A stretch of 64,000 nt of DNA, from positions 1,746,551 to 1,810,550 of the forward strand of contig NZ_CM001557.1 of NCBI RefSeq assembly GCF_000273375.1. The letters are read 5' to 3'. Below are positions 19,335-29,448 of this stretch, piece after piece (positions within the stretch are counted from its first letter, which is position 1; each line of letters opens with the position of its first letter). Under the pieces are notes generated by a model. The model was given only the letters and a program-made list of their open reading frames with translations, had not been told where the DNA came from and made no database searches. Source of the stretch: Bartonella birtlesii IBS 325 (GTDB lineage: Bacteria > Pseudomonadota > Alphaproteobacteria > Rhizobiales > Rhizobiaceae). A program made the translations under genes and the position numbers.

Positions 19335-21307
19335 GTTTTGCTTCTCCCTTTTTGTTACTAGGACTTTTATCCCTGCCAATCATTTGGTGGTTGTTGCGAA
19401 TAACACCTCCCTCCCCACGTAGAGAGCTGTTTTCCCCTTTGCGTTTCCTACCAAAAGCAACCAGCCAACAAAAAACAGCAAAGCATACACCTTGGTGGTT
19501 ACTGTTATTACGCTTAACGATAGCGGCGCTCATCATTATCGCTTTAGCACGCCCCACTTGGAATCAACAGCCTATTATACTTTCCGGCTCTCAACCACTT
19601 ACCCTCATTATTGATAATGGATGGGCATCTGCAAAAGAGTGGAAAAAGCGCATTTCAATTGCCGAAACCCTTCTTGCTCAAGCAGAAAAACACCAGAAAG
19701 ACATTTATTTTCTTGCCACAGCCGAAAATGATGACTCCCAAGGTCCCCTTCCTGCAAAGATCATAAAACAGCATTTAAGAAATTTGCAACCCCGCCCTTG
19801 GCCTGTCAATCGTGTGCAGGCAATAAAAAGACTTATTGAAAAAACCAAAGGAAAACCTCTCGATATTGCTTACTTAAGCGATGGTTTACAAACAAAGGAA
19901 GATGATCAAGCTTTTAGACTTCTTGAACAATTGAAGCCAGAAACATTCCTATGGTACATAGCTGATATTTCCCCTCTAACCGGCATAACATCCATAGAAA
20001 ATAACAATGGCAATATGGCAGCACGCGTTATCCGTTCAACAACACACGGTAACACTCCAACCACGCTGGAGCTTTACGATGCAAATAACCAACTCCTTGG
20101 TCAATTTACCACAAACTTCCAAGAAGGAGAGATAGCAGCGCTCGTTCCTTTTAATGTACCACTTGAACTGCGCAATGATATCGCTTGGATAAAAATAAGC
20201 AACCAAGCCCACGCTGCAGCGATCTTCTTAGTGGACAATCATAAGAGAGTAAACCGTGTTGCTCTTCTCTCACCAAATACCAATGAAATGGCACAGCCTT
20301 TACTCTCTCCGTTTTACTACATTATCAAAGCATTACAGGATCATACACAGCTTATAACAGCTGGTGGAAGAGAGTTATCAATGGATATTGATAACTTACT
20401 CAAACAAAATCCTTCTGTTTTTATTATGGGCGATATTGTGAACATATCAAAAAAAGCAGAAAAAAAACTTTCTGACTTTGTCAATAAAGGAGGAACGCTG
20501 ATCCGTTTTGCGGGAGAAAATCTGAGTAGCACAGAACATTATGATAGCCTACTACCAGTAACCTTGCGTCCTGGTAAACGTTCGCTTGGCAGTATTATGT
20601 CTTGGACAAAACCGCAAAAACTTGCACCATTTGCAAAAAATAGCCTTTTCTCTGATCTTCCCTTTCCAGAAGATATTACCGTTTCACGCCAAATCCTAGC
20701 AGAACCAAATCCAGATCTTTTTGCAAAAACATGGCTTAGTCTCTCTGATGGAACCCCCCTTATTACAGCATCAGAACGCGGCAAAGGAACGCTTATTCTT
20801 ATTCACATTGCCCCCGATCCCACCTGGTCTAATCTTCCTCTTTCCGTCTTTTTTGCACAAATGTTACAAAAATTGATCACAGTAAGTGCCTATGAAAACA
20901 CAAATCCAACACAAATAAAAAAAGAAACAACTATACAAAATCCTTGGCGAACAATAACCGCCGATGGACAATTACAAACACCACCCCCTTATGTTACTCC
21001 ACTGATTCTCGATACAAAACACGCAGCTTTTCCTTCCTATCGTACTCCTCCTGGACTTTACGGCGTAAAAAATAATTTTTATGCACTTAATTTGTTAAAT
21101 TCTTCATCACACTTGATAAAACAATTACCATTGCGCTCTTTAAGAAAAAAGCCTTTATCTTACGACACAAAAGAAAAACATCTTATTGGTCCACTTTTAG
21201 GATTAGCCATGTTACTCTTTGCTTTTGACAATTTTTTAGCTTTATGGATAGGAGGAGCTCTTTTTCTTCCCCGTCGCAGCAATATGCTTCTTTTTTCCCC
21301 CTTATAA
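19331..21307 (+). CDS. BatA-domain membrane protein, N-terminal part of split DUF4159 protein
   Basis: The frame begins at TTG 19331, five bases after a strong GGAGG, and overlaps the DUF58 stop. Residues 1–75 hold the BatA-type pair of membrane segments around PSPRRELFSPLRFL. A degenerate VWA-like region (LIIDNGWASAKEW) follows, then a long periplasmic or cytosolic section and a C-terminal membrane segment at residues about 620–645. The frame stops at 21307 immediately after a T6C5 run. The -1 frame continues smoothly into the DUF4159 domain of the next entry. In related Rhizobiales these two parts form one protein of about 930–950 residues, so this looks like a frameshifted gene. Confidence 0.8.
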   Translation: MSFASPFLLLGLLSLPIIWWLLRITPPSPRRELFSPLRFLPKATSQQKTAKHTPWWLLLLRLTIAALIIIALARPTWNQQPIILSGSQPLTLIIDNGWASAKEWKKRISIAETLLAQAEKHQKDIYFLATAENDDSQGPLPAKIIKQHLRNLQPRPWPVNRVQAIKRLIEKTKGKPLDIAYLSDGLQTKEDDQAFRLLEQLKPETFLWYIADISPLTGITSIENNNGNMAARVIRSTTHGNTPTTLELYDANNQLLGQFTTNFQEGEIAALVPFNVPLELRNDIAWIKISNQAHAAAIFLVDNHKRVNRVALLSPNTNEMAQPLLSPFYYIIKALQDHTQLITAGGRELSMDIDNLLKQNPSVFIMGDIVNISKKAEKKLSDFVNKGGTLIRFAGENLSSTEHYDSLLPVTLRPGKRSLGSIMSWTKPQKLAPFAKNSLFSDLPFPEDITVSRQILAEPNPDLFAKTWLSLSDGTPLITASERGKGTLILIHIAPDPTWSNLPLSVFFAQMLQKLITVSAYENTNPTQIKKETTIQNPWRTITADGQLQTPPPYVTPLILDTKHAAFPSYRTPPGLYGVKNNFYALNLLNSSSHLIKQLPLRSLRKKPLSYDTKEKHLIGPLLGLAMLLFAFDNFLALWIGGALFLPRRSNMLLFSPL

Positions 21308-22131
21308 TAGCTCTCATGAGCTTCTTTTCACAGACTCCAACCCTTCACGCACAAAACACAGAAAACCCTCATGAAAGTATAGTACAAGCAGCAGGGGCAA
21401 CACATCTCGCTTACATTATAACAAATAATCATGAAATTGATACAACAAGTAAAAGTGGTCTAGAAGCCTTAAGCAAATTTATTGCAGAACGTACAATGCT
21501 CTCGCCAAGCTCTGTGATAGCACTTGATCTCGATAAAGATGAGCTTGCCTTCTATCCTCTCATTTATTGGCCCATTGGTGCGAATACTCCCGTACCATCG
21601 CAAAAGGGACTTGAAAAAATAAACAACTTTATGAAGCATGGAGGCACAATTTTATTTGACACACGTGACCAAATAAACACCAATCTTAATCTTGAAAGAA
21701 ATGCTACCCCAGAAACGCAAAGACTACAAACCATCTTAAAAGGATTAAACATTCCTGCCATTGAACCAGCATCAATGGATCATGTGATTGCGCGTTCTTT
21801 TTATATTATGCCAGATTTTCCGGGACTTTATCGCGGTTCTCCTTTGTGGGTTGCAGCAGCATCAAGCAATAAAAACAATAAAAATTCTCTTGGGTCTGGT
21901 GACAATGTAAGTTCTCTCCTGATCACAGGAAATAACTTTGCCGGTGCTTGGGCACTAGATGAAAAAGGTATGTGGAAATACCCGCTTATTCCCAATGATC
22001 CCATGCAGCGTCTATGGGCATTTCGTGCAGGATTAAATATAGTTATCTATGTGCTTACAGGCAATTATAAAGCAGATCAAATACATGTTCCAGCACTTTT
22101 AGAACGTTTTAAAAGAGAGAGAAGGCAATGA
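21244..22131 (+). CDS. DUF4159 domain, C-terminal part of the split BatA/DUF4159 protein
   Basis: The 295-codon frame overlaps the previous one by 64 bases. Its first 25 or so codons are antiparallel in sense to the real protein; homologous sequence begins at about 21292 with FFPLIIALMSFF, a membrane helix, then AYIITNNHEIDTTSKSGLEAL and DELAFYPLIYWPI, the DUF4159 (glutamine-amidotransferase-like) domain. The ATG at 21244 has no ribosome site before it, so independent translation is doubtful and -1 slippage or a sequencing error at 21291–21301 is the simpler reading. Its stop overlaps the next start by four bases (ATGA), as expected for a working operon. Confidence 0.75.
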   Translation: MDRRSSFSSPSQQYASFFPLIIALMSFFSQTPTLHAQNTENPHESIVQAAGATHLAYIITNNHEIDTTSKSGLEALSKFIAERTMLSPSSVIALDLDKDELAFYPLIYWPIGANTPVPSQKGLEKINNFMKHGGTILFDTRDQINTNLNLERNATPETQRLQTILKGLNIPAIEPASMDHVIARSFYIMPDFPGLYRGSPLWVAAASSNKNNKNSLGSGDNVSSLLITGNNFAGAWALDEKGMWKYPLIPNDPMQRLWAFRAGLNIVIYVLTGNYKADQIHVPALLERFKRERRQ

Positions 22132-24224
22132 TAACATCCTTGACTTTTCAGCCTTTTTTACCTCTTTCTTGGTTTCTTTTCTTAGGAGGGATATCTATCC
22201 TTTTTGCCACAATCAGCCTTATTACACAGCATCAAGGATCTTTATTACGCCTTATGGCATTGCTCTCACTCATCCTTGCACTGCTTAACCCAATGTTCAT
22301 AAAAGAGCAGCGCGAACCACTTAAAAGCACCATAGGCATTGTCATTGATCGCAGCCAAAGCCAAACATTTGGCACACGAACCAATGATAGTGATGAGGCA
22401 AGCGCAAAACTTACAAAGGCATTGGCACATTACCCACAATTTGAACCACGTTTTATTGATGCTGGGAAACTTGCTGATAATCAATATGCACCTTCAACAA
22501 ATTTGTTTCATGCTTTAACACAGGCTACCTCTGATATCCCACCGTCACGCTATGCTGGCACAATTTTTATCACCGATGGACAAGTTCATGACATTCCTGA
22601 CATTTCAGAGCTGCACCATACAGCGCCACTCAATGCGCTTATAACGGGAAAATCCGATGAATTTGACCGTCGAGTCAAATTTATTTCTCCTCCTCGCTTT
22701 GCTCTTGTCAATAAACCACAAATGCTCTCTATCTTGGTAGAAGATAAAGGACAGCGCCCAGAATCCATACCATCGCAAGCCAATATTACTGTAAGCATTA
22801 ACGGGCAAGAAATTGGTCATTATTTTGTAACCCCTGGCATTATTTTTCAAACTGACATCACGCTTCCACATACTGAAAAAAATATTATCCAAGTTACCAC
22901 GAATGCCTACAAAGAAGAATTAAGTTCTGAGAACAACCGCGCCATAGCTATTATTGAAGGTATTAGAGAGAATTTACGCGTCCTCCTTATTTCAGGTGCC
23001 CCTTATAATGGGGAACGAACATGGCGTGATCTTTTAAAAGGGGACTCCAATATTGATCTTATTCACTTTACGATTTTGCGTCCTCCAAACAAAGCAGATA
23101 ATACGCCTTTAAGCCAATTATCTCTTGTAGTTTTTCCTACAAGAAAACTCTTTGTTGAAGAGATTGATAATTTTGATCTCATCATCCTTGATGGCTATCA
23201 ACATTCTTCTGTTCTCCCATTAATCTATTATGACTATATCGCTCAATATGTACAAAAAGGCGGTGCATTGCTAATGGTAACAGGGCCTGAATTTACCCAA
23301 CAAAACTCACTCGCCAAAACCCCTTTAATAAGTGTCCTACCTGCATTACCCAATGGTACTATTCTTGAAAAACCTTTTCGCCCAAAGTTAACCAAAGAAG
23401 GTGAACGCCATCCTGTCACAAAAGACCTTGCAACACTTAACCTTCCAGCCTCCCAGTGGGGACGTTGGCTACGACAAATTGCTATTCAAGATGCACACAA
23501 AGGTACAGTTCTCATGAAAGGTGCAGATGAACAACCACTTTTACTTCTTTCCCACGTGGGTAAGGGACGTGTGGGTATGTTACTTTCCGATGAAAGTTGG
23601 CTTTGGGCAAGAGGTTTCGAAGGTGGAGGACCTTACGCAGCCCTTTATCGCCGCATTGCCCATTGGCTTATGAAAGAACCAGAACTTGAAGAAGAAAAAT
23701 TAACTGCCACCAGCGCCCATCATCATTTAACCATTCGTCGCCAAACACTCAAAGAACATCCAGAACCAGCCGAAATAACTTTTCCCTCAAAGAAAAAAGA
23801 AAATATCACTCTTACAAAAAAGCAAGAAGGTGTTTTTACAGCAACAATTAAGACTGATGAGACAGGAATTTTTACCATTAAAAACGGTGAGTTAACAACG
23901 CTCTCTTCTGTAGGGATACATAATAATCTCGAATTGTTTGACTTAATTTCAACGAAAGAAAAACTAGCCCCTATTATTAAACACACTGGCGGTCATATCG
24001 CACGTTTACACAATACAGAAAAAGGAGGTATTCATCTTCCTCCACTCAAGCTGATTCAATCACAAACAAACACAATATCCCCCCTCCCTCGTGCAATTGT
24101 TCTAAAAGATGCAACAGAAACCCGTTTAATCAATACTTCCTCTTTTCCAATCTTTTCTGGTTTCTTTGCACTCCTTGCTTGTCTTTTACTGTTGAACAGC
24201 ATGTGGTACCGTGAAAGCCGTTAA
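22128..24224 (+). CDS. large VWA-like membrane protein of the MoxR cluster
   Basis: A 698-residue protein with two N-terminal membrane helices (residues about 10–30 and 38–55), a possible MIDAS-like DxSxS (IDRSQSQTF, about residues 67–75), a long extracytoplasmic body with a glutamine-amidotransferase-like section (GALLMVTGPEF ... VGKGRVGMLLSDESW), and a final membrane helix before the C-terminus. It is the last gene of the MoxR block and overlaps the DUF4159 stop. Homologues are annotated only as membrane proteins. The DxSxS suggests it may be the metal-binding VWA partner that the upstream BatA-like protein has lost, but that is inference. Confidence 0.75.
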   Translation: MITSLTFQPFLPLSWFLFLGGISILFATISLITQHQGSLLRLMALLSLILALLNPMFIKEQREPLKSTIGIVIDRSQSQTFGTRTNDSDEASAKLTKALAHYPQFEPRFIDAGKLADNQYAPSTNLFHALTQATSDIPPSRYAGTIFITDGQVHDIPDISELHHTAPLNALITGKSDEFDRRVKFISPPRFALVNKPQMLSILVEDKGQRPESIPSQANITVSINGQEIGHYFVTPGIIFQTDITLPHTEKNIIQVTTNAYKEELSSENNRAIAIIEGIRENLRVLLISGAPYNGERTWRDLLKGDSNIDLIHFTILRPPNKADNTPLSQLSLVVFPTRKLFVEEIDNFDLIILDGYQHSSVLPLIYYDYIAQYVQKGGALLMVTGPEFTQQNSLAKTPLISVLPALPNGTILEKPFRPKLTKEGERHPVTKDLATLNLPASQWGRWLRQIAIQDAHKGTVLMKGADEQPLLLLSHVGKGRVGMLLSDESWLWARGFEGGGPYAALYRRIAHWLMKEPELEEEKLTATSAHHHLTIRRQTLKEHPEPAEITFPSKKKENITLTKKQEGVFTATIKTDETGIFTIKNGELTTLSSVGIHNNLELFDLISTKEKLAPIIKHTGGHIARLHNTEKGGIHLPPLKLIQSQTNTISPLPRAIVLKDATETRLINTSSFPIFSGFFALLACLLLLNSMWYRESR

Positions 24225-24470
24225 AAAGCCCTAAAGTTTAAGGCACAATTTTAAAATAGGAGTACATTCTACCAAAATATACACCAATAAGATAAAGAAC
24301 AATGTAGAATATCATGCCATCCCTTTATCATGCAAAAACCAATGAAGCATGAATTTCCCAAAAGCTTTCTCTTTTTGACCAATTTTTTTGCATTTTACAA
24401 TTTTTTTTACCCTCAAAATACCTCCGCTTGTCCTATACGATTTTTGATTGCCTAAATCATTTTCAACGTT

Positions 24471-25373
24471 ATGCTAACAACTATGTTTTACCTTGCCCAT
24501 ATATCGGATGTCCATCTTGCACCACTACCGCAACCTTCTCTCTTTGAACTTTGTGGCAAACGTCTTACCGGCTATCTTAATTGGCAAAAAAAACGTAAGA
24601 ACCAAATGGCAACAAATGTCCTAGAAATTTTAATGAACAGCTTGAAAAAGATACATCCAGATCATTTGGTCATCTCTGGTGATCTTGTCAATCTTGCTCT
24701 TGATAAAGAATTTGAACAAGCACGTTATTGGTTACTTAACCAAGGAAGACCGCAAAATATTTCTTTAACATTTGGCAATCATGATGCCTACGTCCGTGGA
24801 GCTTTTCAAAAAGCCTGTAGTGTTTTCAAACCTTGGATAGAAGGTGATTTCCCTCAAAAACATGCCCTTCCCTTTCCTTATATGCGTATTCGCAATAATG
24901 TTGCTATTATAGGTGCTTCCTCAGCCATTGCGACACCACCTTTTCTTGCTTCCGGTTATTTTGGCAATAGACAAGCGCAATTTTTATCACAACTTTTAAA
25001 TGAAGCAGCAACACGTAATCTTTTTCGTGTTGTTATAATCCATCACCCTCCCTTTCATCATGCAGCCTCTTGGCATAAAAAATTATGGGGTATTGAGCGT
25101 TTTCTAAATATTATTAAACATCACGGCTGTGAACTCGTTCTTCATGGACATACCCATCTCTCCACACTGATAACCATTCAAGGAACCACGGGGGAAATTC
25201 CTATTGTTGGTATTTCTTCTGCATCACAAGCTTTTGGTGATAAAAAACCACCTGCAAGCTTTAACTTATTTGCCATTGATGGAGACAGCTCTCAGTGGCA
25301 TTGCCAACTGCAACGCCATAGCCTTATCAATCAAAAAAATGAGATAGCCTGTACTGAAATAATTGATCTTTAA
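24471..25373 (+). CDS. calcineurin-like metallophosphoesterase
   Basis: A 300-residue cytosolic metallophosphoesterase. All metal-binding blocks are visible: HISDVHLAP (DxH), VISGDLVN (GDxxN), TFGNHDAYV (GNHD), IIHHPPFHH and LHGHTHLS (GHxH). The substrate cannot be told from sequence; relatives act on cyclic nucleotides, UDP-diacylglucosamine or phosphodiesters. The second Met (24483) is an equally good start, because the DxH motif lies 12 residues into the shorter form. It is monocistronic with about 245 bp of featureless DNA upstream. Confidence 0.9.
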   Translation: MLTTMFYLAHISDVHLAPLPQPSLFELCGKRLTGYLNWQKKRKNQMATNVLEILMNSLKKIHPDHLVISGDLVNLALDKEFEQARYWLLNQGRPQNISLTFGNHDAYVRGAFQKACSVFKPWIEGDFPQKHALPFPYMRIRNNVAIIGASSAIATPPFLASGYFGNRQAQFLSQLLNEAATRNLFRVVIIHHPPFHHAASWHKKLWGIERFLNIIKHHGCELVLHGHTHLSTLITIQGTTGEIPIVGISSASQAFGDKKPPASFNLFAIDGDSSQWHCQLQRHSLINQKNEIACTEIIDL

Positions 25374-25741
25374 ACACTTTATCAACACAATCAAAAAGTT
25401 ATCAAAATAACCTAAAATGACAATATATTTTGCTTTATAATTCTTTCAAAAACAATTTTTCTTCTACCTCACCTATGAGAGCAAAGATTCTTAACCATAA
25501 AGCTGATAACAGATTGATTTCTTTTCAAAAAGCTCTCCACACATATCATTTAAGTGATTTTACAAGCTTACTTGGCAAATTATATTCTGAGTATTTTTTT
25601 CACTTTACTCTTTCGTTCTCATTTATACAAAACAAAACGTAAAGCAAAAAGAGAAAACCATTGTATTTTTAAGATACATCAATATACCCTACCCCAAAGA
25701 ACAATATTGTATGCATCTGATAAGTAATCTAAGAAATTTTT
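25374..25741. other. intergenic region, no gene seen
   Basis: 368 AT-rich bases between convergent genes. A 70-codon frame (25430–25642) has no ribosome site and low-complexity composition and was rejected. Confidence 0.4.
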
Positions 25742-26650
25742 TCATATAAAAGGAATCACCGTTGTGCCTAGAGGTAATTTTGCCTCTTCTTCAGGCTCGA
25801 CATGAATAGAAATACGCACATTATCAAATTCTTTTTGCAGGGCAGCTTCGATTTTATCGCAAATTTTATGGGCTTCTCCAACCGACATTACAGCTGGCAC
25901 AACCAAATGAAACTCTATAAAAGTTACTCTACCAGCAACACGCGTAAGCAGATCATGTACTTCAAGTGCACCATGTGCATTTGCAGAAATAAGCTCACGA
26001 ATCCGCACAGTTTCATTCAATTTAACTCCAACATCCATTAAACCTTGAATAGCACTGTTAATGACTTTCCAACCCTGCAAAAGAATATTGATGGCAACAA
26101 TGATTGCTAAAATTGGATCTAAAATCCCCCAGCCACTGAAGAAACCAGCAAGCAAACCAATTAAAATAGCAAGTGAGGTAAAAACATCTGTGATAAAATG
26201 CATTCCATCAGCTTTAAGAGCTGGCGAACGATGCATTTTTCCCTGATGAATCAAAATCCAGCCCCACATGCAATTTATAACACTGGCAAGAAGATGAATA
26301 ACGAGCCATATTCCTGGATTTTGCAATAATTTAACGGTTGAGAGAGCCATCCATGCTTCTCTCAAAATGATAATTGCAGCAACAATGATCAAGATTCCTT
26401 CAAGAATCGCAGAAAAATATTCTGCCTTATGATGCCCAAAAGGGTGATTGTGATCTGCCGGTTTCATACTAACTTTTACAGCCCACCATGCTGCTAATGA
26501 GGCAAGTATATTAACAATTGATTCCAATGCATCAGAATAAAGCGCAACTGAACCAGTGATATCATATGCCCAATATTTCAAAGCAAAAACAATACATGCA
26601 ACGAAGATAGAGTATACAGTTAAGCTTTGTATATTGATTCTGGCACCCAT
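25742..26650 (-). CDS. cation diffusion facilitator transporter
   Basis: A 302-residue inner-membrane metal/proton antiporter of the CDF family, exporting Zn2+, Fe2+, Co2+ or Mn2+. Six membrane helices are visible. The metal-site residues are in YSDALESIVN (helix 2) and ADGMHFITDVFTS (helix 5), with the cytosolic NHPFGHHKAEYFSAILEG loop between them. The C-terminal domain (residues about 210–290) is the usual ferredoxin-like dimerisation domain. The helix 2 Ser-Asp and helix 5 His–Asp arrangement would suit several metals, so the substrate is not assigned. Confidence 0.9.
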   Translation of the reverse strand: MGARINIQSLTVYSIFVACIVFALKYWAYDITGSVALYSDALESIVNILASLAAWWAVKVSMKPADHNHPFGHHKAEYFSAILEGILIIVAAIIILREAWMALSTVKLLQNPGIWLVIHLLASVINCMWGWILIHQGKMHRSPALKADGMHFITDVFTSLAILIGLLAGFFSGWGILDPILAIIVAINILLQGWKVINSAIQGLMDVGVKLNETVRIRELISANAHGALEVHDLLTRVAGRVTFIEFHLVVPAVMSVGEAHKICDKIEAALQKEFDNVRISIHVEPEEEAKLPLGTTVIPFI

Positions 26651-27119
26651 ATAACCACGCCCATTCTTCTTTATGAAATAAGGAAATAGTCCCTTATGTA
26701 TTTTTGATATACTCTCAATAGTCCCACAATATCATAGAAGCTTTATAATATCATAAATGAATCTTACAGCCCGCCTTGTCATTTCAGTACCACCCCTGTT
26801 ACACAACATAGCAAATAAAAGAATGTGAATATCGCCCAACAACAAACAAAAAGCGCTTTTTAAACAACCAAGCGATATTATCTCATCAATTTTTAAATAA
26901 CTTCATAGCACTTGCTCCCATAAGTGAAAAAACAGCTATTATTGTTATCCATTTTTTGTAAAACTAAAATTACGTAATATATCAACATCATTGTACACAA
27001 TAAAAAGAGCGCTTAAGCATTTTACTGCAACTTTACATCTCAACTCTATCAAAAAATACAACTACGAAAACAACTTGAAAATGCTTTTCAGAAATAAAAA
27101 AGAGAAACCATTATTTCCT
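26651..27119. other. intergenic region, no gene seen
   Basis: About 470 AT-rich bases upstream of the CDF gene. No reading frame or RNA was recognised here; the small RNA candidate begins just beyond it. Confidence 0.4.
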
Positions 27120-27155
27120 AAAAAAAGAATCTGGGCATTGGGGACCCAGATTCTT
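27120..27155 (-). terminator. Rho-independent terminator of the small RNA
   Basis: An 11-bp perfect stem (27125–27135 with 27145–27155), a 9-base loop and a seven-T tract on the minus strand at 27126–27120. Confidence 0.75.
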
Positions 27156-27252
27156 TTCCCTTAAAACTTAAGGGCATGCAGAGCTTAGGAAATAGCGGGG
27201 ACCTAAGGCCCTGCACCCGATACGAAAACAACTATATTGTACCGCACTCGGT
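27120..27252 (-). ncRNA. candidate small RNA with own promoter and terminator
   Basis: On the minus strand a near-consensus promoter is followed by about 133 nt with no coding frame and three clear hairpins. The first pairs TGCAG (27215–27211) with CTGCA (27181–27177) and CTTAGG (27207–27202) with CCTAAG (27189–27184). The second is CCCTTAA-gtt-TTAAGGG (27174–27158). The third is an 11-bp stem, AAGAATCTGGG/CCCAGATTCTT (27155–27125), followed by seven U, a strong Rho-independent terminator. On the plus strand the run after the stem is broken by C, so the minus direction is preferred. I do not recognise an Rfam family. It lies between divergent CDF and TrmH-type genes. Confidence 0.65.
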
Positions 27253-27258
27253 ATTATC

Positions 27259-27287
27259 GATATATATCAATGGTTGTATTATGTCAA
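27259..27287 (-). promoter_or_regulatory. sigma-70 promoter of the small RNA
   Basis: On the minus strand TTGACA (27287–27282), a 17-base spacer and TATATC (27264–27259) lie just before the predicted RNA start near 27252. The -35 is a perfect consensus and the spacing is ideal. Confidence 0.65.
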
Positions 27288-27358
27288 CATGATTTCTAGT
27301 ATAAGTTTTAAAATAATGGAATTTTTTATCTTTCTTAAAAAAATATTAAAACTCCCAT

Positions 27359-28228
27359 ATGCATTTAAATATTACAACAATCTATGAAACTGATGATCCA
27401 CATTTGAAAGACTATCACAACATCCGTGAAAAAGATCTTGTTGGACGACGACACCAATTTATAGCTGAAGGTAAAGTTATATTATCGGCATTACTAAATT
27501 CGAAAGAATTTTCTGCTCTTTCACTGCTCATAGTGGTAGAACGTCTTCCCAGACTTATGCCCCTTTTAGAAAAAACACAACCTACATGCCCTATTTACTG
27601 CGTTTCGCAGAACATCATGGACAATATCATCGGTTTTCACGTTCATCGCGGTATACTTGGTATCGGAAAACGCAAAATGCTCCCATCATTACAAAATTTT
27701 TTACAAGACCTTCCGACAAAAGCTTTGATTTTAGTTTTATGTGGTATTTCGAATCATGATAATATGGGGAGCATTTTTCGCAATGCAGCTGCCTTTGCTA
27801 GTAATGGTATTATTATTGATAAAACCTCATGTGATCCGCTTTACCGTAAATCAATCAGAGTTTCTGCTGGTGCTGCTCTCGAAGTACCTTACACGCAAGG
27901 TGCTGATATTCATGATATTATAGCAACTCTAAACGCTGCAGATTTCCATCTCTATGCACTTTCTCCCTCTGCCCCATACACACTAAAACACGCACACCCC
28001 CAAAAAAGGATAGCGCTTATTTTAGGAACAGAAGGTGATGGGTTACCAACCCATGTATTACAAAAAACAGAAACCTTATGCATTCCTATGGCTTATGGTT
28101 TCGACAGTCTTAACGTTGCTACAGCTTCAGGCATTGCACTTGCCCATTTCAGCGATTTCGATAAACTTTCTAAAGAAAACACTCCCGAAAACCATAAAAA
28201 AATCCATAACACAGGTTATTATTTATAA
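27359..28228 (+). CDS. TrmH-family RNA 2'-O-methyltransferase
   Basis: A 289-residue SPOUT methyltransferase that acts on rRNA or tRNA. An N-terminal substrate-binding region (LVGRRHQFIAEGKVI) precedes the catalytic domain. The three SPOUT motifs are present: SNHDNMGSIFRNAAAFASNGII, ALILGTEGDGLP and CIPMAYGFDSLNVATASGIALAH. The family target cannot be fixed from sequence; it could be RlmB-like or a tRNA enzyme. It is convergent with mnmA, 17 bp apart. The small RNA candidate lies upstream on the other strand. Confidence 0.88.
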   Translation: MHLNITTIYETDDPHLKDYHNIREKDLVGRRHQFIAEGKVILSALLNSKEFSALSLLIVVERLPRLMPLLEKTQPTCPIYCVSQNIMDNIIGFHVHRGILGIGKRKMLPSLQNFLQDLPTKALILVLCGISNHDNMGSIFRNAAAFASNGIIIDKTSCDPLYRKSIRVSAGAALEVPYTQGADIHDIIATLNAADFHLYALSPSAPYTLKHAHPQKRIALILGTEGDGLPTHVLQKTETLCIPMAYGFDSLNVATASGIALAHFSDFDKLSKENTPENHKKIHNTGYYL

Positions 28229-28245
28229 AAAATCGTTGTTGTAAA

Positions 28246-29448
28246 TTAGGAAGAAACAGCAGTTTTTGTTTTCAGATTGCATAACAGGCGCTTCAACATC
28301 ACCTCAGTATCAGCAGCACGTTCTGAACGGCTTACAAACCCTCCCCCAAGAACACGTGCCGCATCATGATTTCCATCATAAAGAACACAAGCCTGTCCTG
28401 GTGCAACAGCATTTTCACGTTCTAATAAGTCAACAGAAAAAACACCTTCTTGATAATGCAAACGAGCAAGATGAGGAGGACGTGTTGAACGAACTTTTAC
28501 AGCTACCTCAATGCCATCGGTAGGAAAACTGTCTAAGGACTCATCACCCAGCCAATTTACATCACGCAAAAAGAGCTTATGCGTTTCCAACATTTCACGT
28601 GGTCCGACAATAACGCGCGCATTTTCCACATCGAGATAAACCACGTAAAGCGCTTTTCCTGTTGCAACACCAATACCACGACGTTGCCCAACAGTATAAT
28701 TAACAATTCCTGCATGTTTTCCTAAAATCTGTCCATCAATATGCACAATAGCCCCAGGAGTGGCTGCTTCTGGACGCAGTTTTGCGATAACATCAGAATA
28801 TTTTCCTTGTGGAACAAAACAAATATCTTGGCTATCATGCTTATTAGCAACTACAAAGCCCATTTCTGCCGCTATTTCACGAACACGCATTTTTGGAAGA
28901 TCTCCAAGGGGAAAACGCAAATAATCAATCTGCTCCTGTGTTGTTGCAAAAAGAAAATAACTCTGATCACGATCAGCGTCCAAAGGACGAAAAAGTGCCC
29001 GATGTGCCCCATGAGAACGTGAACGAATATAATGCCCCGTTGCTAAAGCATCCGCACCTAACTGGCGCGCAGTCACTAATAAATCAGCAAACTTTACAGT
29101 CTGATTGCACGCGACACATGGTACAGGCGTCTCACCATGTGCATAACTTTCTGCAAAAGGATCAATCACAGCTTCACGAAATCGCTTTTCATAGTCAAGA
29201 ACATAATGAGGTATTCCTAATGTTTCTGCGACACGGCGCGCATCTTCAATATCTTGTCCAGCACAACATGCCCCCACCCGATGTACTGCAGCACCATGAT
29301 CATAAAGCTGCAATGTAATGCCAATAACATTATACCCTTCCTTTTTCAAAAGGCCTGCAACAACCGATGAATCAACTCCCCCCGACATCGCTACAACGAT
29401 ACGGGAACTCTCAGGTGGTCCTGGCAAATCAAGACTATTCAAAAACAT
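28246..29448 (-). CDS. mnmA: tRNA-specific 2-thiouridylase MnmA
   Basis: A 400-residue enzyme that thiolates U34 of Lys, Glu and Gln tRNAs using ATP and a persulfide relay. The PP-loop is [15 protein letters not shown] (residues about 22–36). The two catalytic cysteines are in [13 protein letters not shown] (near residue 112) and [12 protein letters not shown] (near residue 208). Length is slightly above the E. coli enzyme because of an N-terminal extension typical of alphaproteobacteria. It reads convergently toward the TrmH-family gene. Confidence 0.96.
   Translation of the reverse strand: MFLNSLDLPGPPESSRIVVAMSGGVDSSVVAGLLKKEGYNVIGITLQLYDHGAAVHRVGACCAGQDIEDARRVAETLGIPHYVLDYEKRFREAVIDPFAESYAHGETPVPCVACNQTVKFADLLVTARQLGADALATGHYIRSRSHGAHRALFRPLDADRDQSYFLFATTQEQIDYLRFPLGDLPKMRVREIAAEMGFVVANKHDSQDICFVPQGKYSDVIAKLRPEAATPGAIVHIDGQILGKHAGIVNYTVGQRRGIGVATGKALYVVYLDVENARVIVGPREMLETHKLFLRDVNWLGDESLDSFPTDGIEVAVKVRSTRPPHLARLHYQEGVFSVDLLERENAVAPGQACVLYDGNHDAARVLGGGFVSRSERAADTEVMLKRLLCNLKTKTAVSS

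Noticed and set aside
25430..25642. 70-codon frame after the metallophosphoesterase gene
   Set aside because: No ribosome site and Phe/Ser-rich low complexity.
27120..27174. Hairpins read as a plus-strand leader or attenuator for the TrmH-family gene
   Set aside because: The T-tract is much better on the minus strand and a consensus minus-strand promoter lies at the right distance; the plus strand shows neither.
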